This document shows, piece after piece, positions 46,938 to 54,677 of a DNA stretch of 64,000 nucleotides. How positions within the stretch are numbered: the first letter of the stretch is position 1; each line of letters starts with the position of its first letter. Location: assembly GCA_963742725.1 (NCBI GenBank), contig CAVUMX010000003.1, forward strand, positions 992,001 to 1,056,000. The letters run 5' to 3'. The notes under the pieces are model-generated. The model was not told where the DNA came from and searched no databases. It worked only from the letters and a program-made list of their open reading frames with translations. This DNA is from CAVVAL01 sp963742725 (GTDB taxonomy: Bacteria > Actinomycetota > Actinomycetes > Mycobacteriales > Cryptosporangiaceae). Both the position numbers and the translations under genes were made by a program.

Positions 46938-48092
46938 ATGGAACGCCGATCCTTCTTACAAGCCGCACTCGCCGGAGCGGGCGGCGCAGCGTTCGCAGGA
47001 AGCCTGTGGCAGGGCGCGGCGGCATTCGCCGCGCCCGCCCAGAACGGCACCAGCCCGTACGGTGCGCTGCAAGCGGCCGATGCCAACGGGATCCAACTCC
47101 CGACCGGCTTCACCAGCCGGATCGTGGCGCGCTCGCGGCAGGCCGTCGCCGGCTACACGTGGCACGACGCGCCGGACGGAGGCGCCTGCTTCGCTGACGG
47201 CAGCGGCTGGATCTACGTGTCCAACTCGGAGATCAACCCGAGCGGTGGCGCGTCTGCGCTGAAGTTCAACTCCAGCGGGACGGTCACGTCGGCGTACCGC
47301 ATCCTGTCCAACACGCGGCAGAACTGCGCGGGCGGCGCGACCCCGTGGAACACCTGGCTGTCGTGCGAGGAGGTCGACCTCGGGTACGTGTACGAGACGA
47401 ACCCGTGGGGCGGCACGTCGACGCAGCGTCCGGCGATGGGGCGGTTCAAGCACGAGGCCGCCGCGGCCGATCCGGTCCGGCAGGTCATCTACCTCACCGA
47501 GGACGAGTCCAACGGCTGCTTCTACCGCTTCATCCCCACCACATGGGGCAACCTGTCCAGCGGCACCCTGCAGGTCGCGAAGGCCGGCACCGCCACGTCC
47601 GGGACGCTCACCTGGGCCACCGTTCCCGACCCGGACGGCTCGCCGACCAGGACCCGCAACCAGGTGTCCGGCGTGAAGCGGTTCAACGGAGGCGAGGGCT
47701 GCCATTACGCCAACGACACGGTCTGGTTCACCACCAAGGGCGACAACCGGGTGTGGCAGGTCAACTGCGTCACCAACGCCTACGAACTCGCCTACGACGA
47801 CAGCCTGGTCAGCCCCGGGTCGCCGCCGCTCACCGGTGTGGACAACGTCACCGGCGCCAGCTCCGGCGACCTGTTCGTCGCCGAGGACGGCGGCAACATG
47901 GAGATCAACATCATCACTCCGGACGACATCGTCGCGCCGTTCCTGCGCATCACCGGGCAGAGCTCGTCGGAGATCACCGGGCCGGCGTTCTCGCCGTCCG
48001 GCACGCGCTTCTACTTCTCGTCGCAGCGCGGCACGAGCGGATCGTCCTCCGGCGGCATCACGTACGAGGTGACGGGGCCGTTCCGGTCCTGA
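46938..48092 (+). CDS. PhoX/DUF839-family exported protein
   Basis: The protein has about 384 residues. The N-terminus MERRSFLQAALAGAGG resembles a Tat signal, although the second Arg is followed by Ser. The propeller-like body has WVSCEE-type NTWLSCEEVDLGYVYE, GRFKHEAAAADPVRQVIYLT, TEDESNGCFYRFIP and GVDNVTGASSGDLFVAED, which are marks of the DUF839/PhoX group, some of which are phosphatases needing Ca2+ and Fe. The start at 46938 has CGGAGG. Codon 7 is TTA (46956-46958). A hairpin terminator follows. Confidence 0.87.
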   Translation: MERRSFLQAALAGAGGAAFAGSLWQGAAAFAAPAQNGTSPYGALQAADANGIQLPTGFTSRIVARSRQAVAGYTWHDAPDGGACFADGSGWIYVSNSEINPSGGASALKFNSSGTVTSAYRILSNTRQNCAGGATPWNTWLSCEEVDLGYVYETNPWGGTSTQRPAMGRFKHEAAAADPVRQVIYLTEDESNGCFYRFIPTTWGNLSSGTLQVAKAGTATSGTLTWATVPDPDGSPTRTRNQVSGVKRFNGGEGCHYANDTVWFTTKGDNRVWQVNCVTNAYELAYDDSLVSPGSPPLTGVDNVTGASSGDLFVAEDGGNMEINIITPDDIVAPFLRITGQSSSEITGPAFSPSGTRFYFSSQRGTSGSSSGGITYEVTGPFRS

Positions 48093-48100
48093 ACATCCGT

Positions 48101-48126
48101 CCCGGGCGGCGGTGGCGCCGCCCGGG
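48101..48126 (+). terminator. Hairpin terminator after the PhoX-like gene
   Basis: A perfect 11-bp stem (CCCGGGCGGCG with CGCCGCCCGGG) and a 4-nt loop start 8 nt after the stop codon. Confidence 0.82.
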
Positions 48127-48138
48127 ATACTCGTCGTC

Positions 48139-48453
48139 ATGGACGGCGATCGGCGGGTCAAGCTGTGGGCGCGGAACAGGATCTACGTCAACGCCGTGCT
48201 CCGCGCGGACGGGCGCCTCGTCATCGAGGGCCAGGACCTGCTGACGAACTTCTACGGCGCCGAGTACGAGTACGACGTCACCGTTGAGGCGGCGGACGTG
48301 CCGCGCGTCATCGCCGCCCTCGGCGGTGCCCCGGACGATGACGTCCTGGCGTTGTTGCAGACCAACGCGGAGATGATCGTCCGCCACGGCGAACGGTCGT
48401 GGCTGCGCGAGCTGGGCATCGAACCCGGCTTCTGGTTCCGCGCCGGCGACTAG
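48139..48453 (+). CDS. Small conserved hypothetical protein
   Basis: A 104-residue cytoplasmic protein that I cannot place in a family. It begins MDGDRRVKLWARNRIYVNAV and has ADGRLVIEGQDLLTNFYG, VTVEAADVPRVIAALGG and a C-terminal GIEPGFWFRAGD. The alternation of strands and helices suggests a compact alpha/beta fold. ATG 48139 has no ribosome site, and ATACT lies 8 nt upstream, so a leaderless transcript is likely. Its last bases overlap a VapC remnant on the other strand. Confidence 0.7.
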   Translation: MDGDRRVKLWARNRIYVNAVLRADGRLVIEGQDLLTNFYGAEYEYDVTVEAADVPRVIAALGGAPDDDVLALLQTNAEMIVRHGERSWLRELGIEPGFWFRAGD

Positions 48454-48663
48454 AGCGACCCGCGCGGCGCCACCCACTCGGTGGGTTGTCCGGTGACGGC
48501 GGCGATCCGGTCGTAGTCGGCGTCGTAGTGCAGGATCGTGGCGCCGTTGAGGCACTCCATCGTCGTCATCTGGCAGGCGGCGAGGCGCCCTTCGGCGGCG
48601 AGCTGCTCGAAGCGGCGCCGGCGCACCAACTCCTGGGAGGAGGTGGTGCGCCCGACCGGTGCG
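48450..48663 (-). pseudogene. Remnant of a VapC-type PIN-domain toxin
   Basis: The minus strand reads RRRRFEQLAAEGRLAACQMT, then TMECLNG, then ATILHYDADYDRIAAVTGQP and TEWVAPRGSL before a TAG. The last part is the typical C-terminus of actinobacterial VapC toxins (LHYDxDYDxIAxVTGQPTxW). The first part matches an earlier helix of the same fold. The acidic active-site middle and the N-terminus are missing, and there is no start codon or antitoxin gene. It is a relic with an internal deletion, trapped between two genes. Confidence 0.75.
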
Positions 48664-49995
48664 TCAGAAGTACGTGTTCATGCCCGAGACGAGGCCGCTC
48701 GTCGAGGTTCCGTTCGACTTCTGGAAGAAGTCCACGGCGACGTAGTTCGGCTTGTGCCGCGCCGCCGGCCCGCAGAACCGGTTGACGCGGTTCGCCAGCT
48801 TGCCGCCGTTGTCGGCGCTGGCGTTGCCCTCGGATCCGATGTCCCGGTAGTGGTTCATCACGTGCAGCCGGACGAACCGCGACTCCTCCTTGCTCAGCGG
48901 GATGTCGTTCCAGCGGCTGTAGCAGTTCTGGTTGGCGCCCGAGCTGCCGAGGCTCCAGTAGTTCTCGACCGTCCAGTCGCGGTCGTAGTACACGCCGAAG
49001 CTGTCACGGCCCGACCGCTGCGACAGGATCAGCAGCCGCTTGTTGTTCGCGCGCATCTGCGTGAGCGTGGGCCAGCCGTTGCCGCGCACGTTCCACTGGT
49101 CGGGGCGGAAGATCAGGTTGGCGGCCCCGCTCGCGCCGTTCACCGCGGTCTGCAGCTCGGCCACCGAGGTGTAGTCCTCGAGGAAGAGCGTGACGATGTC
49201 GTACGGGTGGCTGTTCAGCCAGTTCACGATGTCGTTCAGCCCGGCGGTGAACGTGCGCTCGTTCCCCCAGCAGCTGTTGTGGCACATCCGCACGCCGCCG
49301 CCGTAGGAGTGGACGTCGATCTGCATGCCCCGGACGCCCTGATCGAGCTGCGAGCGCAGGCTGTACGACTGGTTCGGGAACCGTCCCCAGAAGCCTTCGT
49401 CGGTGTTGGCCATCGCGTTGTGGGTGGTGAGGAACGTGGTCTGGTCGAGGCGCGGGTCGCTGGGCATCGCGCGGCGCTTCACGTTGAGGTCGGTGAGGAA
49501 CCACACCGAGCCGATGTTGGTGTTGGTGCTGGTCACCAGCTCCCGCCCTGGCGTGGCGGTCTCGTTCCACACGTGCAGGTAGAAGTTGCCGGCCGGATCC
49601 TTGATCTGCCACTTCTCGCCGCCGAGGTCGATGAAGTCCCAGTCGGCGCGGGTGTCGCAGTTGCCGAGGACGATCTTGGCGAGATCGCCGTCGCGGGCGC
49701 GGGTCAGGCACCAGGCGCCGTTGATGTTGCTCTTGATCTTGTAGCGGCTGCCGGAGCCTTGCAGCCACCACTGCTGGTTGGCGGCGTTGTTGTAGGTCCA
49801 CTCGTTGATGGCGGCGCCCTGGCTGGTGTTGCTGCCGGCCAGGTCGACCATGGTTCCGTTGGGGACACTCTGGATGGTGAGCGCGAGGTCGCGCGGCGGC
49901 TCGGCGGCGCTGGCGGGGACGAACCACCCCAGGGCCGCGACGAGGGCCGCGCACACGGCGGCGGGGAGGGCAAAGCGGAGCAGTTTCCGACGCAT
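48664..49995 (-). CDS. Secreted PI-PLC-like phosphodiesterase with ricin-type lectin domain
   Basis: The protein has about 443 residues. A signal peptide (to about 31) precedes a ricin-like trefoil (about 36-185: NQQWWLQGSG, GAWCLTRARDGD). The C-terminal PLC-X barrel has the first catalytic His in FLTTHNAMANT (near 193), QLDQGVRGMQIDVHSYGG and the second His in VRMCHNSCWG. Such enzymes cut phosphatidylinositol or GPI-like phosphodiesters without Ca2+, but the substrate is unproven. GGAG precedes ATG 49995. It diverges from the chitinase gene and shares its 346-bp upstream region with the dre pair. Confidence 0.88.
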   Translation of the reverse strand: MRRKLLRFALPAAVCAALVAALGWFVPASAAEPPRDLALTIQSVPNGTMVDLAGSNTSQGAAINEWTYNNAANQQWWLQGSGSRYKIKSNINGAWCLTRARDGDLAKIVLGNCDTRADWDFIDLGGEKWQIKDPAGNFYLHVWNETATPGRELVTSTNTNIGSVWFLTDLNVKRRAMPSDPRLDQTTFLTTHNAMANTDEGFWGRFPNQSYSLRSQLDQGVRGMQIDVHSYGGGVRMCHNSCWGNERTFTAGLNDIVNWLNSHPYDIVTLFLEDYTSVAELQTAVNGASGAANLIFRPDQWNVRGNGWPTLTQMRANNKRLLILSQRSGRDSFGVYYDRDWTVENYWSLGSSGANQNCYSRWNDIPLSKEESRFVRLHVMNHYRDIGSEGNASADNGGKLANRVNRFCGPAARHKPNYVAVDFFQKSNGTSTSGLVSGMNTYF

Positions 49996-50341
49996 GATGT
50001 CTCCAGGACGGGCGTGGTGGGCATGCACGTGTACTGGGTACTGGCTTCTCCGCCCGGAAACGATGCCGTCCGGGCGAAGCGGAAGCGAACACTAGTCGGT
50101 GTCGGGCAGCGCCGGGAAGACCCTGTTGGGCCTGCTCAGGACCTGAATCGGTTGCGGACTCACGTTAAACGTCCGATCGTTCTTGGTCCAGACCATTGAC
50201 GCAAATGGTCTAGTCCACCTAATGTCGTGCTCGTGCCCACTTTGTCCTAGGTTCTCCGGGAAGCCGAGGACGGGCAGCTAGTCGTTCGCCACCCTTCGAC
50301 GGCGGTCGCAGCACCGCCGTCCGGTACCCCCGAGGAGAGCG
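49996..50341. other. Divergent promoter region of PI-PLC and chitinase genes
   Basis: No gene is visible. The region holds the dre pair (annotated separately) and an 11-nt palindrome ACGTTAAACGT at 50162-50172. Ribosome sites lie at both ends. Regulation of both exoenzymes from here is likely but not shown. Confidence 0.7.
50183..50217. promoter_or_regulatory. Paired dre-like operators (DasR type), 22-bp spacing
   Basis: TTGGTCCAGACCATT is centred at 50189.5 and ATGGTCTAGTCCACC at 50211.5. TGGTCCAGACC is the well-known direct-repeat sequence of streptomycete chitinase promoters and overlaps the DasR dre consensus. The pair is about 125 nt upstream of the chitinase start and about 190 nt upstream of the PI-PLC start. 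Confidence 0.85.
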
Positions 50342-51582
<1,241 letters not shown>

Positions 51583-51586
<4 letters not shown>

Positions 51587-51990
51587 CTGCGCCCACCCGG
51601 TGGGGAGTCGTCGAGAGACGGCTCCCCACCGTCATGCCCGGCCGCGCGTCGGGCCAGCAGGACGCTTACGGGCGTGGCCAGCAGGATCGCCGCGCTGAAC
51701 GCGGGATAGACGGTCCAGGTCCGGGGCATCGTCCCGTCGAGTACCACCAGCCCGCCCAGGAACAGTGACAGGGCGAGGCTGCCGACGACCAGGTAGGACC
51801 AGCGCCAACCTGGGCGCTCGTGCCGGAGCCCGACGAACGCGGCGCCGCCCAGCAGGAACGGGATGTGCCGCTCGGCGTGCCACTCCGTCGGCAGCACCAG
51901 CCAGGCGACCAGGATGAGCACGCCCATGAGCCCGAGCACGATGGCCTGGTAGGACAGCGCGTCGGCGATGCCGTCGCGACGTGTGCTCAC
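51583..51990 (-). CDS. Small integral membrane protein, four helices (second of pair)
   Basis: A 135-residue protein not assigned to a family. Helices are AIVLGLMGVLILVAWLVLP, HIPFLLGGAAFVGL, YLVVGSLALSLFLGGLVVL and TVYPAFSAAILLATPVSVLL, with an acidic C-terminal tail. GTG 51990 overlaps the stop of the preceding membrane gene (GTGA), so the two are made together and may form a complex. Its stop overlaps the chitinase stop tail to tail, and the shared hairpin lies inside its last codons. Confidence 0.75.
51599..51630. terminator. Hairpin after the chitinase gene, inside the convergent gene end
   Basis: Arms GGTGGGGAGTCGTC and GACGGCTCCCCACC pair over 14 bp (one G-T) around a GAGA tetraloop, 12 nt beyond the chitinase stop. 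A stable tetraloop favours terminator function for the chitinase mRNA. Confidence 0.8.
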
Positions 51991-52364
51991 GCCGGCATCG
52001 ATCCGTCCGGTGGCCCGGCCGGCATCGTGATGGTCGACATGGCGACCAGGGTCATCACGATGACGGCGACGCAGATCGCGAAGTAGCTCGCCCACTGCAC
52101 CGGCCCGATGAAGTTGAACAGGCCGAGCGCGCCCAGGTACACCGTGAGCAGGGTGAAGCCGGCGAGGAGCACCACCCAGACCCGGCGCCGCTTCGGCCAC
52201 GGGATCCGGCCGACAGTGCCGACGATGGCGAGCACCGTCAACACCCACTCGATGCTCCGCTCCGGCCAGAGCCACCGGGTCAGCAGCAGGAGGCCGCCGA
52301 CGACCGCGAGGACGTACACGTGGCCGAGCAGGACTGACGTCACGCTGGGCGGTCGGGAGGCCAT
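51987..52364 (-). CDS. Small integral membrane protein, four helices (first of pair)
   Basis: A protein of about 125 residues that I do not recognise. Hydrophobic segments are VYVLAVVGGLLLLTRWLWP, WVLTVLAIVGTVGRIPW, VWVVLLAGFTLLTVYLGALG and ASYFAICVAVIVMTLVAM. ATG 52364 is preferred, with a GTG six codons upstream as an alternative. It is coupled to the next membrane gene and similar to it in size and topology, so the pair may be distant paralogues. Confidence 0.72.
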   Translation of the reverse strand: MASRPPSVTSVLLGHVYVLAVVGGLLLLTRWLWPERSIEWVLTVLAIVGTVGRIPWPKRRRVWVVLLAGFTLLTVYLGALGLFNFIGPVQWASYFAICVAVIVMTLVAMSTITMPAGPPDGSMPA

Positions 52365-52414
52365 GCCGCCATGATCCCGCACGCCCGCCAGGGCCCCGTT
52401 GCCAGTACGGGCAC

Positions 52415-52461
52415 ATCTGGGGTGGGATCAGCGACCCTGGCTCGCTATTCCCACCCCAGAT
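52415..52461 (-). terminator. Long hairpin downstream of the acetyltransferase gene
   Basis: Outer arms ATCTGGGGTGGGA and TCCCACCCCAGAT are perfect over 13 bp. After a 2-nt mismatch, inner arms AGCGA and TCGCT pair around a 7-nt loop. It starts 28 nt past the acetyltransferase stop on the minus strand. Confidence 0.78.
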
Positions 52462-52488
52462 CCCGGGCGCCTGCCGGCGCCACGCCGG

Positions 52489-52944
52489 TCACGCCGGTGC
52501 CAGGTTCTTGCCCATGTGGACACTCGGAATGCCGAGGAGGACTTCTCTCCGCTCGATGGTGTAGCCGTGGCGCGCGTACAGATCCACCGCCGGGTGCTGC
52601 TCCTCGCCGGTGATGAGAGTCGTTCGCCGATAGCCGAGCAGTCGAGCCTCATCTTCGAGGCGGACGAGAATGGCCGAACCGTAGCCGTGGCCCTGATGAT
52701 CGGAATACACGCGCATGCGGAGGACTTCGCAGGTGGCGTCGTCCAATCTGCGCATGGCGCCCATGGCGACGATCGCGCCGTCGACTTCGCCAACGAGCAG
52801 AACGCCGCCGGGCGCGGGGGAGAAGTCCGCTGCCACGCCCGCGTAGTAGTCCGCTCCAGCCGGGATCCCGGCGGCCGCAAGCCCGTACGCGTTGAGCGCG
52901 CGTAGCGTTTCCTCGTCGCCAGGCCTGTACATCCGGATCGTCAC
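52489..52944 (-). CDS. GNAT-family N-acetyltransferase
   Basis: A protein of about 151 residues beginning VTIRMYRPGDEETLRALN. The acetyl-CoA site is RMRVYSDHQGHGYGSAILV (R/Q-x-x-G-x-G/A type), followed by EARLLGYRRTTLITGE and AVDLYARHGYTIERRE. The substrate is unknown. GTG 52944 follows a TGAGG ribosome site, while longer forms from GTG 52956 or ATG 53025 are possible. An A+T-rich stretch at 53030-53065 probably holds its promoter. Confidence 0.88.
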   Translation of the reverse strand: MTIRMYRPGDEETLRALNAYGLAAAGIPAGADYYAGVAADFSPAPGGVLLVGEVDGAIVAMGAMRRLDDATCEVLRMRVYSDHQGHGYGSAILVRLEDEARLLGYRRTTLITGEEQHPAVDLYARHGYTIERREVLLGIPSVHMGKNLAPA

Positions 52945-53077
52945 TCCGGGCCTCACGTGGGCGCACCAAGCGCAAGGACCTCTGGTCGAGCACTGCGTCC
53001 GCACCGTAGTGAGCCAAGGCGGCATCTAAACGCCAATTTTCCCGTCATAAGGAACAAATACCCGCCCGGCGAACGGC

Positions 53078-54583
53078 TCAGGCGACGACCGTGCGCACCC
53101 CGGGCGCGTTGCGGCGGGTCTGCTTCGCCTCGTACATGGCGGCGTCGGCGCGGTGGATCAGCTCTTCCACCTCGGCGGTGCCGTCCCCGACGACCGCGCC
53201 GATGCTGGCGCCGATGTGCACGGCCTCGCCGTCGAGGATGATCGGGTCGCGCATGATGTGGTCGATCCGCACGCACAGTTCGGACGCGTCGGCGCTGGTG
53301 GCGTCCGTGCAGAGGATCAGGAACTCGTCGCCGCCGAACCGGCTGACCACGTCGTCCTCGCGGACGCAGCGCCGCAGCCGGTTGGCGACGTCGATGAGCA
53401 GCAGGTCGCCGGCGGAGTGGCCGAGCCGGTCGTTGACGGCCTTGAACCCGTCCAGGTCGCAGAACAGCAGGACGAGTCGCCGGCGTTCGGCGACGGCGCC
53501 GCTGAGCCGCCGGGTGAACTCGCGCCGGTTGGCGAGGCCGGTGAGCGCGTCGTGGGTGGCCTCGTGGATCAGGGCCCGTTCGGCGCGCGCCCGCGCGGCG
53601 GACAGCCGGCCGATCCGGATCATCACCAGCGGCGTGATCGAGCCGGTGCCGATCGCGAGCAGGACCCCGTCGACGTCCAGGCCGAAGATCTGGCGACCCC
53701 CGCCGACGATCGGTACGGCGGCGAGCGCGAGGCCGAGGAACGCGAGCCGGCCGGTGGTGAGGTCGTCCTTCGGGGTGGGCCCCGGCTTGAGCAGCTTGGC
53801 GGCGGAGCGGTCGAGGCCGCACAGGCCCAGCGAGGTGTAGGAGACGACGAAGAGCATGTCGGTCCAGTCGGGACGCGCGCCGGTAAGCGGATCGATCGTC
53901 AGCGTGACGAGCACGTTGCCGACCAGCGCGGACAGCAGCGCCGACACGAGGAACCACAGCGCGGGCAGGAACTCCTCGGCGGTGGAGATCAGCCGGACGA
54001 GGGCGCCCAGGACGCCGGTCAGCACGAAGATGTCGATGCACATGGACGTCTGCGCGAGCGCGCTGGCGCCGGTGGACTCCATGTGGGGCAGGAGGACGAA
54101 GTCCCAGAGGAGGCCTCCGGCGGCCATCGAGACGATGCTCGTGTCGATGAGGCCGCCGATGTCGTTGCGTCCGCGCCGGGCGACGACGCTGATCGCGCCG
54201 AGCAGCATGAAGATGTGGCCGACGCTGGCGAACAGGTCGGAGATGGTCCCGTCGGCGGTCGGCTGGCCCTGGAAGTAGACGTAGTAGTACCAGGCGATGT
54301 TGTCGAGGTTGAGCATCACGAGCGCGGCGAGCATGAACCGCCACGGCAGGCGGTCGGCCGGCTCGGTGCGCCTCATCCCGATGAGCACCGCCGGGACCGT
54401 CGCGAACGACACGACGAGGAACGCGATCATGCGGCCGGTGTCGGTGACGAACGGGTACACGGCGAGGATGACGGCGGTGATCAGGAGGTACACGATCGTG
54501 TCCCGGTGCTGCGGCGGCGCGGCGTGCAGGCCCGTGCGCCGGCCACGTTTCAGCCGGTCGCTGGCCTCCTCGAACGTCACCAC
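53078..54583 (-). CDS. Membrane-bound diguanylate cyclase (GGDEF)
   Basis: The protein has about 501 residues. Eight or more helices (about 30-330) form an N-terminal sensor with no family name I can give. A C-terminal GGDEF domain starts at HEATHDALTGLANRREF. The active site is RFGGDEFLIL, and the product-inhibition I-site REDD lies exactly five residues before it, so the enzyme should make c-di-GMP and be feedback-controlled. No EAL domain is present. TACCGT six nt before GTG 54583 suits a -10 of a leaderless mRNA. Confidence 0.92.
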   Translation of the reverse strand: MVTFEEASDRLKRGRRTGLHAAPPQHRDTIVYLLITAVILAVYPFVTDTGRMIAFLVVSFATVPAVLIGMRRTEPADRLPWRFMLAALVMLNLDNIAWYYYVYFQGQPTADGTISDLFASVGHIFMLLGAISVVARRGRNDIGGLIDTSIVSMAAGGLLWDFVLLPHMESTGASALAQTSMCIDIFVLTGVLGALVRLISTAEEFLPALWFLVSALLSALVGNVLVTLTIDPLTGARPDWTDMLFVVSYTSLGLCGLDRSAAKLLKPGPTPKDDLTTGRLAFLGLALAAVPIVGGGRQIFGLDVDGVLLAIGTGSITPLVMIRIGRLSAARARAERALIHEATHDALTGLANRREFTRRLSGAVAERRRLVLLFCDLDGFKAVNDRLGHSAGDLLLIDVANRLRRCVREDDVVSRFGGDEFLILCTDATSADASELCVRIDHIMRDPIILDGEAVHIGASIGAVVGDGTAEVEELIHRADAAMYEAKQTRRNAPGVRTVVA

Positions 54584-54677
54584 ATAGCTACGGTACGGGC
54601 GACCCCGTCCCTTCGCCCACATCCGTGGACAGCTCGTGATGCGAAAGCGGTCACAAACGCGGTAGGTGCCGGAACGG

